Source of the DNA: Oricola sp.
Lineage (GTDB): Bacteria > Pseudomonadota > Alphaproteobacteria > Rhizobiales > Rhizobiaceae
NCBI RefSeq assembly: GCF_022763245.1
Contig: NZ_JALEGV010000032.1
Location: 62,001 to 126,000, forward strand
DNA length: 64,000 nucleotides
Reading direction: 5' to 3'
Shown here: one piece after another, positions 1-7,274 of the stretch
Numbering within the stretch: position 1 is the first letter of the stretch
How the letters are laid out: each line of letters begins with the position of its first letter
Position numbers and translations under genes: made by a program
The notes under the pieces: generated by a model
Databases searched by the model: none
What the model was told of the DNA's origin: nothing
What the model saw: only the letters and a program-made list of their open reading frames with translations

Positions 1-1
1 G

Positions 2-328
2 CCATCGACGGACACGCCCATCGAGAACCTGTCGGGCGGCAACGTGCAGCGCGCGATCCTGGCGCGCGAACTGTCGCACGACGTCAAGGTGCTGATCGTC
101 GCCAATCCCTGCTTCGGTCTGGATTTCGCTTCCGTTGCCGAAATTCGCGCGCAGATCATCGACCAGCGCAACAATGGCGCGGCGGTGCTGCTCGTCTCGG
201 AGGATCTCGACGAGATCCTGGAACTGTCGGACCGCGTCGCGGTAATGTCGGAGGGCAAGATCACCTATGTCTCGCCCATCGGGGAGACCGACCGCAACAC
301 GATCGGCACCTACATGGCGGGACACTGA
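2..328 (+). CDS. Sugar/nucleoside-type ABC transporter ATP-binding protein, C-terminal part (5' end outside window)
   Basis: The reading frame is open from the window edge and carries the ABC signature ENLSGGN followed by [10 protein letters not shown], then a Walker B region ([12 protein letters not shown]), the D-loop and the switch His region replaced by [11 protein letters not shown]. This is the second ATPase domain of the double-domain ATPases that serve ribose and BMP-type nucleoside importers; the SGGN-VQ form resembles the nucleoside (NupO/YufO) branch. It would energise uptake of the compound handled by the amidohydrolases directly downstream, whose first gene starts 1 base after this stop. 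The N-terminal domain and permeases lie outside the window, so the substrate cannot be read. Confidence 0.85.
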   Translation, partial: PSTDTPIENLSGGNVQRAILARELSHDVKVLIVANPCFGLDFASVAEIRAQIIDQRNNGAAVLLVSEDLDEILELSDRVAVMSEGKITYVSPIGETDRNTIGTYMAGH

Positions 329-329
329 G

Positions 330-1010
330 ATGATCAGCGTCAAGGCAAGGCCCTATGACTACACGCTCGATCCCGGCAAGACCGCCCTGGTGGTGATCGA
401 CATGCAGCGCGATTTCATCGAGCCGGGCGGCTTCGGCGACGCGCTCGGCAATGACGTCTCGCGGCTCCTGGCGATCATTCCGGACACGGCGGCTCTGATC
501 GGGCTGTTCCGCGCGCGCGGCTGGCCGATCGTGCATACGCGCGAGGCGCATCGCGCCGATCTCTCCGACTGTCCGCCGTCGAAGATCCGGCGCGGAAGCG
601 CTTCGGTGCGTATCGGGGAGGAGGGGCCGATGGGGCGCCTGCTGGTGACCGGCGAACCGGGCAACCAGATCGTCGCCGACCTGGCGCCAAAGGACGGCGA
701 GATCGTGATCGACAAGCCGGGCAAGGGCATGTTCTGGGCGACCGGGCTGCATGAAAGGCTGCAGGATCTCGGCATCACTCATCTCGTCTTCGCGGGCGTC
801 ACGACCGAGGTTTGCGTGCAGACCTCGATGCGCGAGGCCAATGATCGCGGCTATGAGTGCCTGCTGATCGAGGAAGCGACGGAAAGCTATTTCTCGGAGT
901 TCAAGGCGTCCACCATCGAGATGATCGTCGCGCAGGGCGGCATCGTCGGATGGGTCGGCAAGCTGGGCGATCTCGACGCCGCGCTGGCCGGGGCGGAGGA
1001 GACGGCATGA
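330..1010 (+). CDS. Isochorismatase-fold cysteine amidohydrolase (biuret/ureidoacrylate hydrolase-like)
   Basis: 226 residues, the usual size of the family. The catalytic triad is visible: Asp24 in VVIDMQRDF, Lys129 in the IDKPGKGMF segment, and nucleophile Cys162 in TTEVCVQT. Such enzymes hydrolyse C-N bonds in biuret, ureidoacrylate, N-carbamoylsarcosine and similar ureides. An upstream in-frame start at 267 exists, but ATG 330 follows the ABC gene stop directly and gives the normal N-terminus. The next gene (DUF4089) overlaps its stop, so they are translationally coupled. With AtzG/AtzE/AtzF homologues around it, a biuret-hydrolase-like role is plausible (inference); RutB-like activity is the main alternative. 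Confidence 0.85.
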   Translation: MISVKARPYDYTLDPGKTALVVIDMQRDFIEPGGFGDALGNDVSRLLAIIPDTAALIGLFRARGWPIVHTREAHRADLSDCPPSKIRRGSASVRIGEEGPMGRLLVTGEPGNQIVADLAPKDGEIVIDKPGKGMFWATGLHERLQDLGITHLVFAGVTTEVCVQTSMREANDRGYECLLIEEATESYFSEFKASTIEMIVAQGGIVGWVGKLGDLDAALAGAEETA

Positions 1011-1195
1011 GCGACGACACGTTCGATGTCGAGGCGATGATCGATGCGATGGCCGCCTTTCTCGACCTGCCCGTGGAAGAGTCCTACCGGCCCGGCATCG
1101 CCGGCCACCTGACGGTCGCGCGCGCCATCGCCGCCGACGTCCTGTCTTTCGACACGTCCGACGAGGCGGAACCGGCGCCGGTGTTCCGCACATGA
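1007..1195 (+). CDS. atzG: AtzG/HpxX-like small subunit (DUF4089)
   Basis: A 62-residue acidic, helical protein of the DUF4089 family. Members are AtzG, the small partner that stabilises the amidase AtzE in the 1-carboxybiuret hydrolase complex, and HpxX of oxalurate catabolism. It carries the family-like stretch around [18 protein letters not shown]. The ATG overlaps the preceding stop (ATGA) and its own stop overlaps the next start (ATGA), so it is tightly coupled to the amidase it should bind. It has no catalytic residues of its own; the role is inferred from family and position. Confidence 0.8.
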   Translation: MSDDTFDVEAMIDAMAAFLDLPVEESYRPGIAGHLTVARAIAADVLSFDTSDEAEPAPVFRT

Positions 1196-2598
1196 TAGCC
1201 ATCACTGACATGACCGGCGCGCAGATCGCGGCGGCCGTCAAGGGCGGACGCCTGACCGCGCGCGCGGTCGCGGAGGCCTTCCTGGCGCGCACCGAAGCGC
1301 TGAACCCGCATCTGGGCGCATTCACCGCGATCACCACGGACCGGGCCCTGGGCAAGGCCGACGCCGTCGATGCGCAGATCGCCGCCGGTGGCGATCCGGG
1401 GCCGCTCGCCGGCGTGCCTTTCGCGGTCAAGAACCTGTTCGACGTGAAGGGCATTTCGACGCTCGCCGGCTCGAAGATCAACCGGGATCTGCCGCCGGCC
1501 GATGAAGACGCGGCGCTGGTGGAACGCATGGAAGCGGCGGGCGCTGTCCTCACAGGCGCGCTCAATATGGGTGAATATGCCTATGATTTCACGGGACAAA
1601 ACGCCCATGACGGACCGTCGCGCAATCCGCATGATCCAGATTACATGTCCGGCGGGTCGTCGGGCGGTTCGGGCACGGCCACGGCGGCCGGCATGGTTCC
1701 GATCACGCTTGGCTCAGACACCAACGGCTCCATCCGGGTGCCCTCGTCGCTGTGCGGTCTGTTCGGCCTGAAGCCGACCTATGGCCGGCTGTCGCGCGCC
1801 CGGACCTTTCCCTTCGTCGCCAGCCTCGATCACCTTGGACCGATCGCCCGGTCGGTGAGCGATCTGGCGCTCGCCTATGACGCGATGCAGGGGCCGGACA
1901 CGGAAGATCCCGCCTGCACCGATCGTACGCCGGAACCGGTGGCGGCGAACCTAGAGGCCGGCGCGGACAGCGTGCGTGTCGCGCGTGCGGGCGGCTATTT
2001 CGCGCAGGGCGCGCTTCCGGAGGCTTTCGAGGCCGTGGCGCGCATCGCGCAGGCGGTCGGATCGGACGAAACCGTCGACATACCCGACGCCAAGGCGGCG
2101 CGGGGCGCGGCCTATCTGATCACCATGTCGGAAGGTGCGTCGCTGCATCTCGACCGGCTGAAGACGCGGCATGCCGATTATGACCCGGACGTGCGCGACC
2201 GGCTGATCGCCGGGGCGATGATCCCCGGAGCGTGGGTCACGAAGGCGCAGAAGCTGCGCCGCATCTATCGCGAGAAGATGCTGAAGCTGTTCGAGACGGT
2301 GGATGTCATCCTCGCGCCGGCCACGCCCTGCCGGGCGCCGCGGATCGGCCAGCAGACCATGGTGCTGGACGGGGTGGAAATGCCCGTTCGTCCCAATCTC
2401 GGCCTGTTCACGCAGCCGATTTCCTTCATCGGCCTGCCCGTCGTCACGGTGCCGGTCTGGACCGACGGAGAGGCGCTGCCGATCGGCGTGCAACTGATCG
2501 CCGCGCCATGGCGCGAGGATCTCGCGCTGCGCCTGGCGCATCAACTGGAGAAGGCCGGCGTCGTTGCAGCGCCGGTCGCGAACATCACAGGACACTGA
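1192..2598 (+). CDS. atzE: AtzE/HpxY-family amidase (1-carboxybiuret or oxalurate-type amidohydrolase)
   Basis: 468 residues of the amidase-signature family with the full Ser-cisSer-Lys triad: Lys80 in PFAVKNLFDV, the GGSSGGSG motif at 154-161, and nucleophile Ser180 in SDTNGSIR. The AtzE branch is indicated by the immediately preceding AtzG/HpxX partner and the HpxZ gene downstream. AtzE deaminates 1-carboxybiuret; HpxY is linked to oxalurate breakdown. Sequence reading alone cannot choose between the two substrates. The enzyme should act in the cytosol on material brought in by the upstream importer, and AtzF encoded opposite would take the allophanate-level product. Confidence 0.85.
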   Translation: MIAITDMTGAQIAAAVKGGRLTARAVAEAFLARTEALNPHLGAFTAITTDRALGKADAVDAQIAAGGDPGPLAGVPFAVKNLFDVKGISTLAGSKINRDLPPADEDAALVERMEAAGAVLTGALNMGEYAYDFTGQNAHDGPSRNPHDPDYMSGGSSGGSGTATAAGMVPITLGSDTNGSIRVPSSLCGLFGLKPTYGRLSRARTFPFVASLDHLGPIARSVSDLALAYDAMQGPDTEDPACTDRTPEPVAANLEAGADSVRVARAGGYFAQGALPEAFEAVARIAQAVGSDETVDIPDAKAARGAAYLITMSEGASLHLDRLKTRHADYDPDVRDRLIAGAMIPGAWVTKAQKLRRIYREKMLKLFETVDVILAPATPCRAPRIGQQTMVLDGVEMPVRPNLGLFTQPISFIGLPVVTVPVWTDGEALPIGVQLIAAPWREDLALRLAHQLEKAGVVAAPVANITGH

Positions 2599-2599
2599 C

Positions 2600-3370
2600 A
2601 TGGAAAAACAGGGACGCTGGGCTGGTCGCAACAGCGACAAGGACGCGGTGCGCTCGGAGGTCTGGGGCGGACTGGAGCAGGGCGGCATGAACATGGGCCC
2701 GACATGGAGCCACATCCCCAACTTCATCGGCGCGGACATGGCGGCCTGGCACCTGGCGCAGACGGACGCCTGGAAACGGGCCAAGACGGTCAAGTGCAAT
2801 CCCGATCCGCCGCAGATCCCGATCCGGCTGCGTGCGCTCTACGAGGGCAAGATGCTGTATGCGCCGGTGCCTTACCTGACGAAGGATTTCCCCTATCTGC
2901 GGATCGACCCGAAGAAGCTGATCGAGAAGGGCGTGTCCTTCGAACTGGCGGCGACGTCGGAAGGTTACATGATGCATGGCGAGCGCATCGGCTTCGAGGA
3001 TGTCGAGCCGATCGATTTCGCCATTGTCGGCTCGGTGGCGGTGAGTCGCGAGGGCGGCCGCACCGGCAAGGGCGCGGGTTTCGCCGATCTCGAGACCGGC
3101 ATCTTCCGCGAATTGGGCACGATAGGGCCGGACACGCCGATGGCGACGTCGGTGCATTCCTCGCAGCTGGTCGACAATGCGCGCGTCTTCATGCTGGCCC
3201 ATGATTCGCCGCTCGATTTCGTCGCGACCGAGAAGGAGCTCATCGTCACCGGCAACACCCAGCCGCGGCCGAAGGGCGTCGCCTGGGATTTCGTGCAGGA
3301 AGACCAGTTCGAGACGATCCCGTTTCTGAAGGCGTTGCGCGACCGGATGCTCGCGCGGAAGGCGGGTTGA
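2600..3370 (+). CDS. 5-formyltetrahydrofolate cyclo-ligase family protein
   Basis: 256 residues. The signature of the 5-formyl-THF cyclo-ligase (MTHFS) fold is seen: the ATP-binding GGRTGKGAGFADLE segment around 165-178, and the preceding IDFAIVGSVAV strand. It is longer than bacterial YgfA (about 180-200), with an N-terminal extension rich in Trp and Met (residues 1-50), as in the MTHFSD-like branch. The ATG lies two bases after the amidase stop and the HpxZ start follows in four bases, so it is inside the operon. Why a folate-fold protein sits between two ureide enzymes is unclear; it may act on a formylated or N-carboxylated intermediate rather than folate. Confidence 0.75.
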   Translation: MEKQGRWAGRNSDKDAVRSEVWGGLEQGGMNMGPTWSHIPNFIGADMAAWHLAQTDAWKRAKTVKCNPDPPQIPIRLRALYEGKMLYAPVPYLTKDFPYLRIDPKKLIEKGVSFELAATSEGYMMHGERIGFEDVEPIDFAIVGSVAVSREGGRTGKGAGFADLETGIFRELGTIGPDTPMATSVHSSQLVDNARVFMLAHDSPLDFVATEKELIVTGNTQPRPKGVAWDFVQEDQFETIPFLKALRDRMLARKAG

Positions 3371-3374
3371 GGCG

Positions 3375-3761
3375 ATGGTGATCAACGATCCCGCCACGCT
3401 GGCAGAGGTGACCGCGGTCTTCGACCGCTACGAGAAGGCGCTGGTCGGCAATGACGTCGCCACGCTGGACGAACTGTTCTGGCAGGACGAGCGGACGATC
3501 CGCTATGGCGGCGGCGAGAACCTCTACGGGGTCTCGGAGATCCTCGCCTTTCGCAAGGGGCGTCCGTCCGCGGGGCTGGAGCGCGACCTGGAGCGCACGG
3601 TGATCACGACGTTCGGCACGGACTTCGCCACCGCTTCGACGCTGTTCCGCCGTGAGAGCGCGACGGGCAAGATCGGCCGGCAGATGCAAAGCTGGGCGCG
3701 GATGGAAGACGGCTGGCGCGTCGTCGCAGCGCATGTTTCGATCATTGACGAGCCGGCGTGA
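3375..3761 (+). CDS. hpxZ: HpxZ/AtzH-like protein (DUF3225, SnoaL-type fold)
   Basis: 128 residues of the cone-shaped SnoaL/NTF2 fold class. Features are the N-terminal DRYEKALVGND helix, a DELFWQDERTIRYG segment and the C-terminal SWARMEDGWRVVAAHVS strands. Homologues are HpxZ of oxalurate catabolism and AtzH, described as a decarboxylating amidohydrolase that rescues 1,3-dicarboxyurea in cyanuric acid degradation. The usual partners AtzG, AtzE and AtzF are all present nearby. It starts four bases after the cyclo-ligase-like gene. Confidence 0.75.
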   Translation: MVINDPATLAEVTAVFDRYEKALVGNDVATLDELFWQDERTIRYGGGENLYGVSEILAFRKGRPSAGLERDLERTVITTFGTDFATASTLFRRESATGKIGRQMQSWARMEDGWRVVAAHVSIIDEPA

Positions 3762-3779
3762 TTGGTATCGTTGTGCTCC

Positions 3780-4478
3780 ATGGACGCGCTCGCATCACCA
3801 CCGCAGACATCCGTGGAATCCGTCAGGCTGGAGGTTGCGCGGCGGATCGTGAGCGGCGACCTGCTGCCCGGCACGCCGCTGGACGAGCGGCAGCTGGCGG
3901 CTGATTTCGGCGTGTCGCGCACGCCGGTGCGCGAGGCGTTGCGGGTGCTGGCCTCGTCCGGCCTCGTTGAATTGCGGGCGCATCGCAAGGCGATCGTGAC
4001 GCAACCGGACCAGAGCGTCCTTTCCGGCATCTTCATCGTCATGGGCCACCTGGAATCGCTGTGCGCCGGCTTCTCGGCGGCGGCGATGACGCCGGTGCAG
4101 CGGCGTGCGCTCGAGGCGTTGCACGATGACATGGCGGAGATGGTGCGCGAGGGCGAGACCGCCGCCTACACCCATGCCAACGAGGCGTTCCACAACGCGA
4201 TCTACGAAGGCACGCAGAACGCCTATCTGGCGGAGATCACGCTGAACACCCGCATCCGGCTGCAGCCCTTCCGGCGCGCGCAGTTTCACCAGCTCGGGCG
4301 CCTGCAGGCGTCTCACGCCGAGCATACGCTCGTCGTCGAAGCGATCCTGCGTGCGGACCGGCCCGCGGCCGAAGCCGCGATGCGCGATCATATCGGCCTC
4401 GTCGAAGAGGCCTGGCATGTCTTCGCGGGCGACGCTCAGGATGCGCCGTCGGCTATGAACGCCCGCCAGGAGCCGTAG
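3780..4478 (+). CDS. GntR-family regulator, FadR/FCD subfamily
   Basis: 232 residues: a winged HTH in the first 75 (LDERQLAADFGVSRTPVREAL) and an all-helical FCD ligand domain after it, with metal/ligand-type Asp and His residues (HANEAFHNAIYEG and the AMRDHI helix). ATG 3780 is preferred over the upstream GTG at 3762. It closes the plus-strand operon and is the obvious candidate to sense an intermediate of this pathway and act on the inverted repeat in front of atzF. Its 3' end overlaps the convergent atzF 3' end by 43 bp. Confidence 0.85.
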   Translation: MDALASPPQTSVESVRLEVARRIVSGDLLPGTPLDERQLAADFGVSRTPVREALRVLASSGLVELRAHRKAIVTQPDQSVLSGIFIVMGHLESLCAGFSAAAMTPVQRRALEALHDDMAEMVREGETAAYTHANEAFHNAIYEGTQNAYLAEITLNTRIRLQPFRRAQFHQLGRLQASHAEHTLVVEAILRADRPAAEAAMRDHIGLVEEAWHVFAGDAQDAPSAMNARQEP

Positions 4479-6184
4479 GACGAGATATCGCGGGCGGTCT
4501 TGACCGCTTCGGCCTCGACCAGGAAGCCCTTCGCCGACGATCCGTCCTCCAATGCCAGCGTGCCGATGCCAAGCGGGGCGGGGATGTTCGCGACGAAGGT
4601 GCCGAAGGCCTCCGGCGAAAGCGCCCAGAGTTCTATCGCGATCGTCTCGCCCGTGCCCGCCTCGACGCGCAGCAGGCCCGGCTTGGGCGGCACGGTGCCG
4701 TCCAGCGCATAGAGCCGGTAGTCCGCGGTGGTGGTGAGGGCGCGCAGGAAGACCGCGTTGCGATCGGTCAGTTCGTGGTTGAGCGGCATGCCGGAGAGAT
4801 GCGCGCCGACGACCGCCAGCGTGATCGAGCCTTCCGGCGCGGCCGGGACGGCCTCGGGCCGTGCGCCGGCCTCCAGCGCCGCGGCGTAGCCGGCAAGGCG
4901 GGCGTCGCTGCCGGCGGGGCCGATCAGCGTCAGGCTGGAGGGCAGGCCGTCCGCGCGGGTGCCGACCGGCACGGAGATCGCCGCCAGGTCGAGCAGGTTC
5001 ACGAAATTGGTGTAGGTGCCGAGATTGGAGTTGAGCTGGACCGGATCCGCCTCGACCTCGGCCACGGTGTAGACGGCCGGGACCGTCGGCGCGGCGAGGC
5101 AATCCAGGCCGGCGAGCGTCGGCTGGACGGCGCGTTTCAGGGTTTGAAGCTTGTAGATGGCGTCGAAAGTGTCGACTGCTGTGATGCCGTCCGCGCCGCC
5201 GATGATCTTGCGGGTGACGGGATGCAGCACGTCCGGCCGGGTTTCGATGATCTCGCGGATCGCATGGTAGCGCTCGGCGACCCAGGGGCCCTCGTAGAGC
5301 AGGCGGGCGACGGCGTGGAGCGGCTCGAAGTCGATCTCGCGGATGATCGCGCCGAGGCCGGCCAGCGTTTCGAGATCGGCCTCGAAGGCTGCCTGCGATT
5401 TGGCATCGCCGAAGAACTGCCGTTGTTCGGGAAGCGGAACGCCGACCGTGAAGTGCGGCGGAAGCGGCAGGACGCCGGCGGACGGCAGGGTGCGTGACAT
5501 GAAATCGGCCGCGTCATAGCCTTGCGCGACCGCCGTGGCTTCGGCCGCGTCGGCGACGGTCGGGGCGAAGACGGAGATGGTGTCGAGGGTGCGGCAGGCG
5601 GGGACCATGCCGGTCGCCGACAGGAGGCCGACACTGGGCTTCAGCCCGACGATGCCGTTCATGCCGGCGGGAATGCGTCCGGAACCGGCGGTGTCGGTTC
5701 CGAGCGAGAAGGCGGCCGCGCCGATGGCCACCGCGACGGCCGAGCCGGACGACGAGCCTCCCGGAATGAGCGCCGGATCGAGCGCGTTCTTCGGCACGCC
5801 ATAGGGCGAGCGCACGCCGACGAGGCCGGTGGCGAACTGGTCGAGATTGGTCTTGCCGATGCAGATCGCGCCGGCTTCCTCCAGTCGCGCCACGGTGAAG
5901 GCCGATGTCTCGACGTCGTGGGCGAAATCCGGGCAGGCGGCCGTCGTCGGCATGCCGGCGACATCGATATTGTCCTTGACCGCAAAGGGCAGGCCGAAGA
6001 GCGGCTTGCCCTCCGGTCCCGCCGCGTCGAGCGCGGCGGCCTCGGCGAGCGCCGCTTCCTCGTCTTTCAAGGCGATGAAGATCGCCGGATCGTTTGCCGC
6101 GCGGATCGCGTCATAGGCCTGGCGAACGGCTTCGACCGCCGAAAGGCTGCGCCACCAGGAAAAGGGCCTGCCATTTGATCGCAC
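4436..6184 (-). CDS. atzF: Allophanate hydrolase (AtzF-type)
   Basis: 582 residues, near the usual ~600. The amidase domain has Lys70 (PFAVKDNIDV), PGGSSSGSA at 141-149 and nucleophile Ser168 (TDTAGSGR). A separate C-terminal domain from about 440 (ITLAVVGAHLSGMPLNHEL) is the allophanate decarboxylating domain. It converts allophanate to 2 CO2 and 2 NH3, ending the ureide pathway. The start was set at GTG 6184 because AAGGAG lies 6 bases upstream on the minus strand; the frame is open to 6223. It is transcribed toward the GntR gene. Confidence 0.9.
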   Translation of the reverse strand: MRSNGRPFSWWRSLSAVEAVRQAYDAIRAANDPAIFIALKDEEAALAEAAALDAAGPEGKPLFGLPFAVKDNIDVAGMPTTAACPDFAHDVETSAFTVARLEEAGAICIGKTNLDQFATGLVGVRSPYGVPKNALDPALIPGGSSSGSAVAVAIGAAAFSLGTDTAGSGRIPAGMNGIVGLKPSVGLLSATGMVPACRTLDTISVFAPTVADAAEATAVAQGYDAADFMSRTLPSAGVLPLPPHFTVGVPLPEQRQFFGDAKSQAAFEADLETLAGLGAIIREIDFEPLHAVARLLYEGPWVAERYHAIREIIETRPDVLHPVTRKIIGGADGITAVDTFDAIYKLQTLKRAVQPTLAGLDCLAAPTVPAVYTVAEVEADPVQLNSNLGTYTNFVNLLDLAAISVPVGTRADGLPSSLTLIGPAGSDARLAGYAAALEAGARPEAVPAAPEGSITLAVVGAHLSGMPLNHELTDRNAVFLRALTTTADYRLYALDGTVPPKPGLLRVEAGTGETIAIELWALSPEAFGTFVANIPAPLGIGTLALEDGSSAKGFLVEAEAVKTARDISSYGSWRAFIADGAS

Positions 6185-6216
6185 AGAAAACTCCTTCAGA
6201 TTAAAAAATAGGCAGA

Positions 6217-6233
6217 CATACACAAATTGTATG
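6217..6233. promoter_or_regulatory. Inverted repeat in the atzF/deacetylase promoter region
   Basis: CATACA-CAAAT-TGTATG: a perfect 6-bp inverted repeat with a 5-bp spacer, lying in an A+T-rich patch 33 bp upstream of the atzF GTG and about 145 bp before the plus-strand deacetylase ATG. Its shape suits a dimeric GntR-type regulator; the protein at 3780 is the likely ligand (inference). Confidence 0.5.
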
Positions 6234-6377
6234 CCAAATGTGAGTGTAGCGGGTTCGAGGAAAAGTCAGCAAGATGTGTGCCAGCCGCAATGGCGGGATC
6301 TTGCGCGGTCGGGCGGCACTGTCGCGCATGTCGGCACGGTGTTTGCATGGCGCAAGGCGATCACCAGGAGCCCGACA

Positions 6378-7268
6378 ATGTCCGACCGTTACCCACTCGC
6401 CGACCACGGGCGCTACGACTTCGATCCGATCGTCGGCCGCCCGGATTTCTCATGGCCGGAGGGCAAGCGGCTCGCGGTCTATATCGGCATGAACCTGGAA
6501 TGCTTTGCGTTCGGCGAGGGGCTGGGGGCGGAACTGAGCCCCGGCGGGCCGCAGCCGGACATCCTCAATTTCGCCTGGCGCGACTATGGCAATCGCGTCG
6601 GCGTCTGGCGGATGATCGAGCTGTTCGACCGCCTCGGCCTGCCATGCACGGCGCTGGTCAATTCGCACATGTACGCCATGGCGCCGCAGGTGGTCGCGGC
6701 GTTCAGGGAGCGCGGCGACGAGATCGCCGGGCACGGGCGCAGCAATGCGGAGCGGCAGAGCGTGCTGGAGGAGGCGGACGAGGCGCGGCTCATCGGCGAG
6801 GCGACCGAGGCGATCATCCGTCACGAGGGCGTGCCGCCGAAGGGTTGGCTCGGGCCGTGGATCGCGCAGAGCCGGGTGACGCCGGATCTGCTCGACGAAG
6901 CGGGCTACGACTACCTGCTGGACTGGTGTCACGACGACCAGCCGGTCTGGATGAGGACGCGCAAAGGGCGAATCCTTTCCGTGCCTTATCCGCAAGACCT
7001 CAACGACATTCCCCAGATCGTCGGGCGCAAGCGCGAGGGGCGCGAATTCGGGGAGATGATCGAGGACGCCTTCGCGGTGATGCTGGCGGAAAGCGAGCGG
7101 CGGCCGCTGGTGATGGGGATCGCCCTGCACGCCTATCTGATGGGTCAGCCGCATCGGTTCCGGCATCTGGAAACGGCGCTCGGCCGCATTCGCGCGCAGG
7201 GCGGCGACCGCGTCTGGTGGACGACCGCCGGCGCGATCAACGATCACTATCGCGGGCTTGGCCTGTGA
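6378..7268 (+). CDS. Polysaccharide-deacetylase-fold hydrolase (PuuE-like)
   Basis: 296 residues of the NodB/CE4 fold in the branch that includes cofactor-independent allantoinase PuuE and related C-N hydrolases. Visible segments are RVGVWRMIELFDRLGLPCTALVNS, the EIAGHGRSNAE region in place of the usual HSxxH, GWLGPWIAQS and a late IALHAYLMGQPHR His motif. ATG 6378 is chosen because AGGAG is 7 bases upstream; the frame is open further 5'. The ureide genes on both sides suggest hydrolysis of a cyclic amide rather than of a polysaccharide (inference). Confidence 0.75.
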   Translation: MSDRYPLADHGRYDFDPIVGRPDFSWPEGKRLAVYIGMNLECFAFGEGLGAELSPGGPQPDILNFAWRDYGNRVGVWRMIELFDRLGLPCTALVNSHMYAMAPQVVAAFRERGDEIAGHGRSNAERQSVLEEADEARLIGEATEAIIRHEGVPPKGWLGPWIAQSRVTPDLLDEAGYDYLLDWCHDDQPVWMRTRKGRILSVPYPQDLNDIPQIVGRKREGREFGEMIEDAFAVMLAESERRPLVMGIALHAYLMGQPHRFRHLETALGRIRAQGGDRVWWTTAGAINDHYRGLGL

Positions 7269-7274
7269 GGCCGA

